NCBI GenBank assembly: GCA_041941305.1
Contig: JBGTQJ010000022.1
Coordinates: 62,001-126,000, forward strand
Length of the DNA stretch: 64,000 bases
Direction: 5' to 3'
DNA from: JANSWP01 sp041941305
Lineage (GTDB): Bacteria; Bacteroidota; Bacteroidia; Chitinophagales; Saprospiraceae
Part shown: one piece after another, positions 9,180-18,219 of the stretch
Layout: every line of letters starts with the position of its first letter
Position numbering within the stretch: the first letter of the stretch is position 1
Notes under the pieces: model-generated
What the model was told of the DNA's origin: nothing
Databases searched by the model: none
What the model saw: only the letters and a program-made list of their open reading frames with translations
Made by a program: the position numbers and the translations under genes

Positions 9180-9770
9180 CTACAATCTAAACCCCGCACC
9201 GACTCGGAATATGGAAATACCACTAAAACCCAATTCAGAATTCAAAGTAACTTTTGGCGAAACTGCATATTTAAAGCCTATATAGCCTCCAGGAACAAAG
9301 GTCGACCGTTCGGGCAGAATACCTCGGTGATGAGCAATTTCATCCATTTCTTCATGTGATGCCGTAATCCTGGCTAGATTGTAATTCAGTGTAAATCCAC
9401 CATAAATCGACATATTGTCAAATCGGGTGACATGCAGACCAGCCTTAGCTGATGCCTCAAAAGTGGAATTTCTCCACGTTCCAAATAACCCATCAGAAAA
9501 TAATTCCTGCTTGGTCTGGGTAACTGAATGTCCTAGAGAAAGTCCCAGGCTGAAGTTATCAGAAACCATATAATCAGCACCAAGAATGATTGGTGGCACA
9601 ATACTTTTTCCTTTATCTGCGAGAAAAGTAGGTGCTAAACCTATACTTGAATAAACATCAAACTGGCCTTGTTTGAAAATGCGATTTGGTTTTTTCACTT
9701 GAGCTTCTGAGGAAATGGAAATCATACAGAAGAGTGCCATCAAAACTGAAGATAAAAGGATCTTTTTCAT
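9180..9770 (-). CDS. outer-membrane beta-barrel protein
   Basis: A 196-residue protein with a signal peptide (MKKILLSSVLMALFCMI, cleavage near SEAQ). The mature chain has alternating hydrophobic/polar strands, glycine-rich turns and a C-terminal strand ending in FRVGAGFRL, as expected for a small eight-strand OmpW/OmpX-like porin family barrel. No specific family is identified. The final strand ending in an aromatic residue near the C-terminus fits recognition by the BAM machinery. Confidence 0.7.
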   Translation of the reverse strand: MKKILLSSVLMALFCMISISSEAQVKKPNRIFKQGQFDVYSSIGLAPTFLADKGKSIVPPIILGADYMVSDNFSLGLSLGHSVTQTKQELFSDGLFGTWRNSTFEASAKAGLHVTRFDNMSIYGGFTLNYNLARITASHEEMDEIAHHRGILPERSTFVPGGYIGFKYAVSPKVTLNSELGFSGISIFRVGAGFRL

Positions 9771-10156
9771 AGTTCAATTATTTTTTTTAGAGCGTGAATA
9801 ATCGGGATATGTTGGTTTGGTTTTGACAATATTTTCCAACCTGAAACAGACTTTACCGTTTCCTTATTCCAAAACCTAAACTGCCATTCCCAGGGTGGAA
9901 ATGAATGAAATTTTAATGTTAGAAAGAGGTCATTGAACCCGTCTTAAAAGGTGGGTGGGCTGCAACTCCTGAGGTGAAGCTACAGCCATCCACCGTAATG
10001 AGATGAGAGTGCAAGACTTAAAACAGACTATTTTTTATGTTGCTTACCGTATAGACATCAAAATGAAAAACATGCAGAAATTGTAATCATGTAAAACATT
10101 CAAGAAACAGCAAACAATTGATAATCAAAGGCTTAATCATTTAAAATTAAATTTAG
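9771..10156. other. intergenic region with a hairpin
   Basis: About 385 bases with no gene seen. An imperfect hairpin lies at about 9950-9995: GGTGGGTGGGCTGCA pairs with TACAGCCATCCACC except for a bulge and two mismatches. The remainder is unassigned. Confidence 0.4.
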
Positions 10157-10375
10157 TCAAGGATTTGAATTTCCTGAATTTTCCTGTGTTTTTTTCGTAA
10201 ATTCCGAACAATCATCAAAAGTTTCACATTGAAATTCAGTTGTTGGAGGAATGTCAATCATACTGTAACAACCGATGTTTCTATACTTTTTGTTGTTGGG
10301 GGCGCAAGAAGCTAGCAGCCCAATAAGTGTGACGATGAGTGTTAGAGAAAGCGCAGATTTTTTCATAAGTTTCAT
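10157..10375 (-). CDS. small lipoprotein
   Basis: A 72-residue protein with a lipoprotein signal: a basic start (MKLMKK), a hydrophobic stretch and the lipobox LLASC, so Cys24 would be the lipidated residue. The mature peptide of about 49 residues is rich in Asn, Thr, Glu and Cys (Cys24, Cys36, Cys50, Cys56). Three cysteines remain after lipidation. No family is recognised. An alternative ATG three codons in would also leave an intact signal. Confidence 0.6.
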   Translation of the reverse strand: MKLMKKSALSLTLIVTLIGLLASCAPNNKKYRNIGCYSMIDIPPTTEFQCETFDDCSEFTKKTQENSGNSNP

Positions 10376-11377
10376 TGGTTTTAAATTAGAGTATGTTTAA
10401 AGTTTTTACGAATTGAAAATCAATAGCTTATGGTTCTTGCGAGGAATCAATGAGGGCAATTATCGGGATAAATAACTGAATTGATTCAAAGCAAGGTTCA
10501 GAAGACATTGGTTTTTCCCATCCCAAAGGGAGTCCCCTGGACAAGAGATGCCTGTGGCACAAGAAGAAAAAAATTAGATATACTCTTAAATAATCAGGTT
10601 TCACATCTATTAGTATCGTTTACTAAAAAAAGGTAATCAAAAAAGAGAAAAATAATTTGTAGTGGAGAATTTCCCTCAATTTATGCTTAAAGACGATAGA
10701 ATGTCAAGTATTGGTTTGAGCTTTGACCAATTTTAACACTTTTTTGCAAAATAACTTGCCAAGAGCCTCAATCAATGTAAAACAACCGTCAAAACACTTT
10801 TGGTACTAACTTTTCGAAACCTGGGTTTTTAGAAATTTTGTTCTAATAGCATTCAAATAATTATCTCTCGTAGTTGCCAAACGAATCTTTTTTTCTCAAT
10901 TGTTTGGGCGCTTTAGTCTGGGTTTCTTTTCGTTTTTTAATCAAGTTGTTACTAAAAAAAATAAATTCAAATAAAATAAGTAGTCAATAGTCAGGTTCCT
11001 GAACGACTGTAAAATATTAGGGGAAATAAGTAAGGAGCGTGGAAAGAATGAGAAAAGAAATAAAAAAGGGGGGGAATCTTTGAGTGAACAGTGATATCAA
11101 AATCAATCATTATGCCAATTTGTGCTGTCACAGCGTTTTTTTCCTAAACAATAGCGTACTTTGAATTATCGTGACATTATAAATCAAAAAATCTTAATTA
11201 GCGATCAAATAATCCAAGCAATTAAATAGAAGGCTTGTGACATAATTTTGCAATTTATCTTCTTTCCCAAAAGAATTCATCTCCAAATTGTAAGGCTTAT
11301 TTTTACTTTACAGTCCAATCTTACAATTCTGTGGAAAATTCTTCCAAATCAAAAAACGACTCTCCCTTTTCTCTCCT
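10376..11377. other. long AT-rich intergenic region
   Basis: About 1 kb without a convincing gene on either strand. It contains one copy of a 43-bp dispersed repeat at 10517-10558 (listed separately) and a homopolymer stretch of A followed by G near 11063-11075. The right end holds the rpe promoter. I see nothing else supportable. Confidence 0.5.
10517..10558. repeat. 43-bp dispersed repeat, copy 1
   Basis: CCCATCCCAAAGGGAGTCCC and the 22 bases after it match the reverse complement of 20039-20081 at 39 of 43 positions. Both copies lie in non-coding DNA. It contains a short internal inverted repeat (TCCCAAAGGGA). Confidence 0.6.
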
Positions 11378-11385
11378 TACATTTG
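11378..11385 (+). promoter_or_regulatory. -7 promoter element of rpe
   Basis: TACATTTG fits the Bacteroidetes -7 consensus TAnnTTTG exactly. Only four bases separate it from the ATG of rpe at 11390, so transcription would be expected to start at or next to the start codon, implying a leaderless or near-leaderless mRNA. A clear -33 box is not seen. Confidence 0.5.
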
Positions 11386-11389
11386 CCGA

Positions 11390-12061
11390 ATGAAACATTT
11401 AATCGCCCCCTCCGTATTAGCAGCAGATTTCACTAAGCTGTCTACAGAATTTGAAATAGTCAACCGCAGTGAAGCTGATTGGTTTCACCTAGACGTCATG
11501 GATGGCAGGTTTGTACCGAATATTACCTTCGGAATGTTTATTATTAAAGCCATGAAAAAACTGGCAGAAAAGCCTTTAGATGTGCATTTGATGATAGAAA
11601 ACCCTGAAAACTATGTTGAACAATTCAGGTCAGCTGGTGCTGAAATCATTACCGTCCATTATGAAGCCTGTAACCATCTTCATAGGGTCATTCAGCAAAT
11701 AAAAGACACCGGAGCCAAAGCAGGGGTTGCCCTCAACCCTCATACTCCGGTCAGTCTGTTAGAAGACATCCTCCATGAAATTGATATGGTATGTTTGATG
11801 TCGGTCAATCCAGGCTTCGGAGGTCAAAAATTTATTGAGCAGACTTACGTTAAAGTCAGGAAACTGAAGCAGATGATAGCAGCTCGAAATTGCAGTACTC
11901 TAATTGAAATTGATGGTGGTGTAAGTATGAAAAATGCAAGGCAATTGCTGGAAGCAGGAGCAAGCGTTTTGGTTGCGGGAAGTGCGGTTTTCAAAGCAGA
12001 AAATCCTGTTCAAGTTATTTCGGATATGAAGGGTATTAATGTAGATACCCAATCCGTTTGA
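11390..12061 (+). CDS. rpe: ribulose-phosphate 3-epimerase
   Basis: A 223-residue TIM-barrel enzyme of the pentose phosphate pathway that interconverts ribulose 5-phosphate and xylulose 5-phosphate in the cytoplasm. Family motifs are in order and full length: IAPSVLAADF at the N-terminus, FHLDVMDGRFVPN with metal-binding His and catalytic Asp, DVHLMIENP, MSVNPGFGGQ for phosphate binding, EIDGGV with the second catalytic Asp, and VAGSAVF. The stop codon overlaps a possible TTG start of the TonB receptor gene (TTGA), suggesting an operon. Confidence 0.97.
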   Translation: MKHLIAPSVLAADFTKLSTEFEIVNRSEADWFHLDVMDGRFVPNITFGMFIIKAMKKLAEKPLDVHLMIENPENYVEQFRSAGAEIITVHYEACNHLHRVIQQIKDTGAKAGVALNPHTPVSLLEDILHEIDMVCLMSVNPGFGGQKFIEQTYVKVRKLKQMIAARNCSTLIEIDGGVSMKNARQLLEAGASVLVAGSAVFKAENPVQVISDMKGINVDTQSV

Positions 12062-12078
12062 GTTCTAAAAAATTACTA

Positions 12079-14619
12079 ATGCAAAGATTTTTTACGTTTT
12101 TCCTATGCTCTTTTTTCCTATTTACGGTATCTATCAATGCCCAGGAAAGAGGGGTCATATTTGGTAAAGTGACAGATGCACTCAGTGAAGTGCCAGTAGA
12201 TTTGGCGACTATTTATATAAAGGATACCAATATCGCAACGGAGTCTGATGAAAATGGGGAATACCGTTTTGAAGTACCTGCCAATCAAAAACTTACCCTG
12301 GTCATTTCCAGACTAGGTTACAAGGAAACATCCATAGAAGTACAGTCAATCAGCCTGGAGAGTCAAAGGCAGATTGATGTTTCATTGCCACCTGCCGATT
12401 CAGATATTGAAGTGGTCGTCCGGGAAAGTAGAATTGACGATGCTGGTATGGTGCGGGAAGATGTTGAGGAATTAAAATTATTGCCAACGACGACAGGAAA
12501 TCTGGAATCCGTCCTTCCCCATATTGCATTGGGGGCATCCAGCGGAAGCGGTGGAGAGTTGACATCTCAATACAATGTTCGTGGAGGAAATTACGATGAA
12601 AACCTGGTGTATATCAATGATTTTGAGGTCTATCGTCCTCAATTGATTCGTGCAGGACAACAGGAAGGATTGACCTTTCCCAATGTTGATTTGATTCAAA
12701 GTTTATCCTTTTCTTCTGGTGGCTTTGAAGCAAAATATGGCGATAAGATGTCTTCCGTTCTGGACATTCGATACAAATTGCCTACGACATTTAAATCCTC
12801 ATTGGGCTTGAGTTTATTAGGTGGCTCAGCTCATTTTGAAGGCAGTACGATTATTGGAGCAGATAGCTATCGAAAATTTAGATACCTCGTTGGAGCACGT
12901 TATAAAACCACAAAATACCTCCTTGGATCATTGGATGTAACTGGTGAGTATGCGCCTAATTTTTGGGATGTACAAGGCTATTTCACTTTTGATATAACCC
13001 GAGATTTACAATTGGGCCTTCTGGGAAACTTCAATCGAAGTGAATTTAGCTTTATCCCTGAAACCAGAAATACTGCCCTGGGCTTAATAGATTTTGCTCT
13101 CCAACTATTCACCGTTTTTGAAGGACAAGAGATCGATGATTTCACCACCAATATGGGGGGTGTTTCACTAACTTATCTTCCTGACAGGGAAAAGAATCCT
13201 TTTTTCCTGAAATTCCTTGCTTCTCATTACCAAAGTGACGAAAACGAGCGCTTTGATATTATTGGGAGATATAGCCTTCGACAAATTGAATCCAATTTGG
13301 GAAGTGGTGATTTTGGGGATGTTATTGCGGAACTGGGAACTGGAACCCAACATCAATTTGTGCGCAATTTCTTACAAGCTAATGTGACCAACCTTGAACT
13401 TAAAGGAGGGATTGATTTCCAAAAAGACCTGCCAGAAGAAGGAAAAACCAAAAGCCATTTTCTGCAATGGAGCGTCAAATATCAACATGAACGCATAGAT
13501 GACTTTTTGAATGAATGGGAAAGACTGGATTCTGCAGGTTATTCGCTTCGCTTTGATAGCACCCAATTATTGCTTTGGGATGTCAACAAATCTGATGAAC
13601 CTCCCTTGAACTCCAATCGTTTAAGTGCCTATATTCAGGATACTTACACCTGGAATCAGGATAGCACTGGAGAGTTAAAGCTTTCGCTAGGTGTGAGAGC
13701 TGGTTATTGGGATTTGAATAAGGAATTTATTTTTTCTCCAAGAGCCCAGTTTTTGTACAAACCCTACTATAGTAAAAAGGACATCTCCTGGAAATTGGCT
13801 GCAGGATTGTATTTCCAACCTCCATTTTATCGCGAATTGAGAAATTTTTCAGGAGCTGTTAATCAAAATGTCCTCTCCCAAAAATCTGCACACTTTCTAG
13901 GGGGTTTTACCTGGGATTTTTATTTAGGAAAATTGAGCAGCAAAAAATTCCGCTTCATTACTGAAGTCTACTACAAAAAACTCTGGGATCTGGTCTCTTA
14001 TGAAATTGAAAATGTAAGAATTCGATATTCTGGCGAAAATGATGCAACCGGATACGTTGCAGGAATAGATTTGCGTCTTAATGGGGAGTTTGTGCCTGGG
14101 GCTGAGTCCTGGTTCAACCTTTCTTTTTTAAGAGCTCGGGAAAGCCTCGATGGTATTACTCATCTGGAGAGAGAAATCGGAGAGGAAGAAGCATCTGAAG
14201 TAAAAGATGTTCCAAGACCTACGGACCAATTTATGACGATGTCCATATTCTTTCAGGATTATTTGCCCAGAAATGAGAACATCAAAATGCACTTGAATTT
14301 TACAGTTGGGACAGGTTTACCATATGGTTTGAGAGATAACAATAGAATTTACAGAAATACCTATCGTTTTTCCCCCTACCATCGAGTAGATATTGGTTTT
14401 TCCATTTTGCTGTGGAACGATTCCTGGAAAGAACGCAAAACCAAACATCCATTGCGCTTTACCAAAAACACCTGGCTAAGCCTAGAGGTATTCAACATGA
14501 TGAAAGTTCAAAACCAAGCTGCCAATACCTGGATAAAAACAATTTTCAATCAACAATTTGCAATACCAAATTATTTGACCTCCAGAAGGGTAAATCTCAG
14601 ACTAAAAATGGATTTTTAG
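12079..14619 (+). CDS. TonB-dependent receptor with carboxypeptidase-like N-domain
   Basis: An outer-membrane receptor of 846 residues from the ATG at 12079. A TTG at 12058 would add seven residues and overlap rpe; the ATG gives a cleaner signal peptide (MQRFFTFFLCSFFLF, cleaved at NAQ-ER). Next comes a carboxypeptidase-regulatory-like beta domain (GVIFGKVTD through SRLGYKETSIEV), then a plug domain with YNVRGGNYDENLVYIND and FSSGGFEAKYGDKMSSVLDI, and a long beta barrel ending RRVNLRLKMDF. It lacks the long TonB-box region of SusC proteins, and no SusD partner is adjacent. The imported ligand is unknown. It sits directly after rpe and ends two bases before the alcohol dehydrogenase start. Confidence 0.85.
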   Translation: MQRFFTFFLCSFFLFTVSINAQERGVIFGKVTDALSEVPVDLATIYIKDTNIATESDENGEYRFEVPANQKLTLVISRLGYKETSIEVQSISLESQRQIDVSLPPADSDIEVVVRESRIDDAGMVREDVEELKLLPTTTGNLESVLPHIALGASSGSGGELTSQYNVRGGNYDENLVYINDFEVYRPQLIRAGQQEGLTFPNVDLIQSLSFSSGGFEAKYGDKMSSVLDIRYKLPTTFKSSLGLSLLGGSAHFEGSTIIGADSYRKFRYLVGARYKTTKYLLGSLDVTGEYAPNFWDVQGYFTFDITRDLQLGLLGNFNRSEFSFIPETRNTALGLIDFALQLFTVFEGQEIDDFTTNMGGVSLTYLPDREKNPFFLKFLASHYQSDENERFDIIGRYSLRQIESNLGSGDFGDVIAELGTGTQHQFVRNFLQANVTNLELKGGIDFQKDLPEEGKTKSHFLQWSVKYQHERIDDFLNEWERLDSAGYSLRFDSTQLLLWDVNKSDEPPLNSNRLSAYIQDTYTWNQDSTGELKLSLGVRAGYWDLNKEFIFSPRAQFLYKPYYSKKDISWKLAAGLYFQPPFYRELRNFSGAVNQNVLSQKSAHFLGGFTWDFYLGKLSSKKFRFITEVYYKKLWDLVSYEIENVRIRYSGENDATGYVAGIDLRLNGEFVPGAESWFNLSFLRARESLDGITHLEREIGEEEASEVKDVPRPTDQFMTMSIFFQDYLPRNENIKMHLNFTVGTGLPYGLRDNNRIYRNTYRFSPYHRVDIGFSILLWNDSWKERKTKHPLRFTKNTWLSLEVFNMMKVQNQAANTWIKTIFNQQFAIPNYLTSRRVNLRLKMDF

Positions 14620-14621
14620 GC

Positions 14622-15662
14622 ATGAAAGCTATAATTTATCATTCCTTTAAATCTAAACCAACAATAGAATCCTTACCTGATCCTACTCTCCATGCAGATG
14701 GAGTCATCATACGTGTAATGGCGAGCGGACTCTGCCGAAGCGATTGGCACGGATGGATGGGGCACGATCCTGATATTGCTCTTCCTCATGTACCTGGGCA
14801 TGAATTGGCAGGTACAGTGCTAGAAGTTGGAAAGGAAGTAAAAAAATGGAAAAAAGGCGACCGCGTCACCCTACCCTTTTGTTGTGGATGTGGTTATTGC
14901 TTTCAATGCCATTCGGGCAATCAACAAATCTGTGATAATTATTTTCAACCGGGCTTCACTGCATGGGGGTCTTTTGCTGAACTGGTAAGCATCCGATATG
15001 CCGATGTAAATTTGGTCCGACTTCCTGAGACAATGGATTTCGTTGAGGCAGCTATTTTAGGATGCCGCTTCATTACTTCCTGGAGAGCAGTGGTTGATCA
15101 AGCCAAAATCCAGCCTGGACAGTGGCTAGCTGTTTTTGGTTGTGGTGGAGTTGGTTTATCAGCGATCTTGATTGGGAAAGCAATGGGTGCACAGGTTTTG
15201 GGAATTGACATTGCTGATGACAAACTGGTCTTTGCCAAAGAAATGGGCGCACATCAGGCACTGAATGTTAGCGAATTAAATAATGTTTCGGAAGCTGTAA
15301 AAAGCATCACTCATGGTGGTGCACATGTTACGTTGGATGCATTGGGAAGCATCAAGACATGTATTCCCGCAATTGAATCCCTGAGAAAAAGAGGAAAACA
15401 CATTCAGGTAGGTTTGATGACCGAAGAGCACAGCCACCCTTCTATTCCAATGGGTCCTGTAATATCAAATGAGTTGGAAATCATTGGAAGTCACGGAATG
15501 CAGGCACATCAATACCCCAAAATGCTGGATACGATTTTGGCTCAACAAATACCTTTGAAGCAACTTTTAGGAAAAACGATATCCCTGGAGGAGGCAGTTG
15601 AAGATCTCGTAAATATGAATTCATTTTCTGGTACTGGGATTCAGGTTATTAACCAGTTTTAA
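14622..15662 (+). CDS. zinc-dependent alcohol dehydrogenase
   Basis: A 346-residue medium-chain dehydrogenase. The ATG at 14622 is chosen, two bases after the receptor stop, because MKAIIYHSFKSKPTIES is the usual family start; the frame is open further upstream only as overlap with the receptor gene. Catalytic zinc ligands are in GLCRSDWHGW and PGHELAG; four structural-zinc cysteines occur in CCGCGYCFQCHSGNQQIC. The Rossmann motif VFGCGGVGLSAI is followed by GIDIADDK, where the acidic residue suggests NAD rather than NADP. It oxidises or reduces a small alcohol or aldehyde in the cytoplasm. Likely last gene of the rpe operon. Confidence 0.9.
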   Translation: MKAIIYHSFKSKPTIESLPDPTLHADGVIIRVMASGLCRSDWHGWMGHDPDIALPHVPGHELAGTVLEVGKEVKKWKKGDRVTLPFCCGCGYCFQCHSGNQQICDNYFQPGFTAWGSFAELVSIRYADVNLVRLPETMDFVEAAILGCRFITSWRAVVDQAKIQPGQWLAVFGCGGVGLSAILIGKAMGAQVLGIDIADDKLVFAKEMGAHQALNVSELNNVSEAVKSITHGGAHVTLDALGSIKTCIPAIESLRKRGKHIQVGLMTEEHSHPSIPMGPVISNELEIIGSHGMQAHQYPKMLDTILAQQIPLKQLLGKTISLEEAVEDLVNMNSFSGTGIQVINQF

Positions 15663-15677
15663 ATTTTCTCAATTACA

Positions 15678-15712
15678 AAGACCTGATAACACCATATGTA
15701 TTATCAGGTCTT
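15678..15712. terminator. bidirectional terminator hairpin
   Basis: AAGACCTGATAA (15678-15689) and TTATCAGGTCTT (15701-15712) form a perfect 12-bp stem with an 11-nt loop, between the convergent alcohol dehydrogenase and accD genes. It is flanked by short A and T stretches on both sides. Confidence 0.75.
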
Positions 15713-15737
15713 CATATTTATGAAATGAACCTCTCTA

Positions 15738-16583
15738 TTATTTTCCGTCAAAAAGAGTAAGTAAATCACCTATCTTTTCCTTCATCCCAGCTCTATTGAC
15801 AATAAAATCCAGGAAGCCATGTTCCAACAAAAATTCAGAAGTCTGGAACCCTTCTGGAAGATCTCTTTTTATCGTTTCTTTGATTACGCGTGGTCCTGCA
15901 AATCCGATCAAGGCATTTGGTTCTGCAAAATTAATATCGCCAAGCATGGCAAAAGATGCAGTAACCCCACCTGTAGTCGGATCAGTCATCAAAGAAAAGT
16001 AGGGAATTCCAGCTTTAGCCAATCTGGTCAACCTGGCAGAAGTTTTTGCCATTTGCATTAAGGAGAAAGCAGATTCCATCATTCTGGCTCCACCAGATTT
16101 GGAAATCATGAGGAAGGGTGTTTTGGTTTTTAAGCTTTGATCAATCGCTAATCCTATTTTTTCCCCTACTACACTTCCCATAGATCCACCAATGAATGAA
16201 AAATCCATTGCAGCGATGACCAAACCGTATCCATTTACTTTTCCTTCTGCCACAGAAATCGCCTCACTAAGTTTGGTTTTTTTCTTTGCTGATTCTAAAC
16301 GCTCGTGGTATGGCTTCAAATCTGTAAATTCCAAAAAGTCTTTTGAAATCAAATTTTCAAACAAAACCTGATAGCCCTCATCCAGGATGATATCAAAGTA
16401 ATCGTGAGAGCCAATTCGGACATGGTAATCGCATTTTGGACATTTAAAATAGTTTTCTCGCATTTCCTTGGAAGTGCTCGTTTCCCCACAATTTCTGCAT
16501 TTGTACCACAATCCGTCGGGAGTTTCCCTTTTATATTTGGTAGCTGTTTGAATGCCGTCTTTTAATCGTGTAAACCAACCCAT
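15738..16583 (-). CDS. accD: acetyl-CoA carboxylase carboxyltransferase subunit beta
   Basis: A 281-residue subunit from the ATG at 16583; a TTG two codons upstream is less likely. It carries the N-terminal zinc ribbon CRNCGETSTSKEM...FKCPKC and the crotonase-fold carboxyltransferase core with SFIGGSMGSVVGEK, KSGGARMMES and DPTTGGVTASFAMLGD. With AccA it transfers the carboxyl group from biotin to acetyl-CoA, making malonyl-CoA for fatty acid synthesis. Length and motifs are complete. AccA is not in the window, which is common since the two genes are often unlinked. Confidence 0.96.
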   Translation of the reverse strand: MGWFTRLKDGIQTATKYKRETPDGLWYKCRNCGETSTSKEMRENYFKCPKCDYHVRIGSHDYFDIILDEGYQVLFENLISKDFLEFTDLKPYHERLESAKKKTKLSEAISVAEGKVNGYGLVIAAMDFSFIGGSMGSVVGEKIGLAIDQSLKTKTPFLMISKSGGARMMESAFSLMQMAKTSARLTRLAKAGIPYFSLMTDPTTGGVTASFAMLGDINFAEPNALIGFAGPRVIKETIKRDLPEGFQTSEFLLEHGFLDFIVNRAGMKEKIGDLLTLFDGK

Positions 16584-16721
16584 TAGCAATAATTGATGTT
16601 CAAAGTTTTAAAGTTCAATGCAAAAAGGCGATAAATTGGCTAAACATTCAAATTTAAACCATGACCATTTTTACGTTTTGAACTTCAAGTAGCAAAGAAA
16701 GGCAAAAATTAAAAACTGTGG

Positions 16722-17741
16722 TTAATATTGATAAGATTTTACAGTATCAACAAAACATTTTACACCATCCAGGGGCGTATCAGGATACACTCCATGCCCC
16801 AAATTGACGATGTGTTTTTGATCAAACCTGGAAATCATCTTGAGCGTTGCTTGCTTAATTTCAGCATGTTGAGCATACAACTGACATGGATCCAAATTAC
16901 CTTGAAATACTTTTTCACCTCCTATTAATGCTCTACTTTTTTCAGGGTTCATATTCCAGTCCAGTCCAATGACATTACAATCCAATTTGCCCAAATCTTC
17001 TAATGCAAACCAGGCACCCTTGGCAAAAACAGTAATGGGTACTTCACTAATGTGATTGCATATTTTTGTGAGGTAAGGAATGGAAAAAGTCTGATATTGT
17101 TCCGCCGTCAATACCCCTGCCCAGGAGTCAAAAATCTGCACCAAATCAGCCCCTGCTTCAATTTTCTTTTTTAAATAGGCAATGATGGTATTGGTCAATT
17201 TATCCAATAATTGGTGAGCCGATTTGGGATGCTGATACAAAAATCGCTTCGCTTTGGAGAAAGTCTTGCTACCTGAGCCTTCGATCATATAAGACAATAA
17301 AGTCCAGGGAGCCCCAGAAAATCCAATTAATGGCACCCGGTCTTTCAATTCGGCTTTCGTAATTTTTAAGGCTTCATAAACATATTGAAGGTGCTCCGCT
17401 GCTTCAGTTCCCTCGATCAACTTTTCTATATCCTCTCCCCTTTCAATTGTTTTGGGAAAAAGAGGTCCTTTTTTCTCTATCAATTCATATGGCAAACCCA
17501 TCGCTTCGGGTATCACCAAAATATCGGAGAATATGATTGCAGCATCAACATCCAATTCATCTACTGGTTGAATGGTTACTTCAGCCGCCAGGTCTGGTGT
17601 TTCGACCAATTCCTTAAATCCTGAAAGTCGCCCTCTCAAAGCCCTGTATTGTGGCAATATGCGTCCAGCTTGTCTCATCAGCCAAACAGGTGGTCTTTCT
17701 ACTTGTTCTCCTCTGGCAGTTCTCAATAGTAAATCGTTCAT
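16722..17741 (-). CDS. hemE: uroporphyrinogen decarboxylase
   Basis: A 339-residue cytoplasmic enzyme that decarboxylates uroporphyrinogen III to coproporphyrinogen III in haem synthesis. The N-terminal signature RPPVWLMRQAGRILPQYR with the substrate-binding arginines is intact, as are AAIIFSDILVIPEAMGLP with its catalytic aspartate, GFSGAPWTLLSYMIEG, FDSWAGVL and NLGHGVYPDTP near the C-terminus. Length matches the family. It is on the same strand as accD, 138 bases apart, and could share transcription. Confidence 0.96.
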   Translation of the reverse strand: MNDLLLRTARGEQVERPPVWLMRQAGRILPQYRALRGRLSGFKELVETPDLAAEVTIQPVDELDVDAAIIFSDILVIPEAMGLPYELIEKKGPLFPKTIERGEDIEKLIEGTEAAEHLQYVYEALKITKAELKDRVPLIGFSGAPWTLLSYMIEGSGSKTFSKAKRFLYQHPKSAHQLLDKLTNTIIAYLKKKIEAGADLVQIFDSWAGVLTAEQYQTFSIPYLTKICNHISEVPITVFAKGAWFALEDLGKLDCNVIGLDWNMNPEKSRALIGGEKVFQGNLDPCQLYAQHAEIKQATLKMISRFDQKHIVNLGHGVYPDTPLDGVKCFVDTVKSYQY

Positions 17742-17770
17742 AAGAGAAAAATGGGTTTTGTTTGTTACTT

Positions 17771-17862
17771 AACCCAAGTTGCGAAAAATCAAAGTTAGCA
17801 CAGTAACCCTCCTTTAAGCCGCACAAAAAGCAGTGCGAGACATATAGTTCGCAACTTGCGTT
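17771..17862. repeat. short MITE-like element with 15-bp terminal inverted repeats
   Basis: AACCCAAGTTGCGAA (17771-17785) is the reverse complement of TTCGCAACTTGCGTT (17848-17862) at 14 of 15 positions. The 62 bases between them contain no gene. It lies immediately upstream of hemE and may contribute to its leader. Confidence 0.5.
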
Positions 17863-17875
17863 AATTAAATACTCT

Positions 17876-18030
17876 GTAAACTAAGTTTTCTAATACTCTT
17901 CGCCGCCTGCGGCGGCTCAGGAAGGGGGCTTGGGGGAGAAACGAGGTGCGATGCACCTCGTTTCTCCCCCAAATCCCCCCTGTTTTCGCGCCACAGGCGC
18001 GGAAACTAAATGATAGAAAACTTAGTTTAC
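17876..18030. repeat. 155-bp element with perfect 17-bp terminal inverted repeats and GC-rich hairpin
   Basis: GTAAACTAAGTTTTCTA (17876-17892) and TAGAAAACTTAGTTTAC (18014-18030) are exact inverted repeats. Between them an 18-bp perfect stem (32-49 and 53-70 of the 17900 block, GGGGGAGAAACGAGGTGC / its complement) with a 3-nt loop extends outward through a second G/C run. CGCCGCCTGCGGCGGC is a further palindrome. The core is far richer in GC than its surroundings, suggesting an inserted MITE. Confidence 0.65.
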
Positions 18031-18219
18031 AAAGTAATAAATATTGATGCTTTGAAAAATAAATGCAATAATAGAAGTAAATTGTATGTGAAATTAAACC
18101 AAACCCTTGTTTTTACTTTGATTTTACAAAATCAAAAAAAAACCGCAACTCCTGAAATCAAGAATTACGGTATTGTTTCTTTTTTGTTAGTTCCAATCCT
18201 GAATAATAAATGAAGTTTG

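Noticed and set aside
11248..11436. Plus-strand frame of 62 codons upstream of rpe
   Set aside because: It overlaps the start of rpe in another frame and contains the rpe promoter; composition is not protein-like.
18010..18213. Plus-strand frame after the GC-rich foldback element
   Set aside because: It begins inside the terminal inverted repeat and reads as low-complexity AT-rich DNA.
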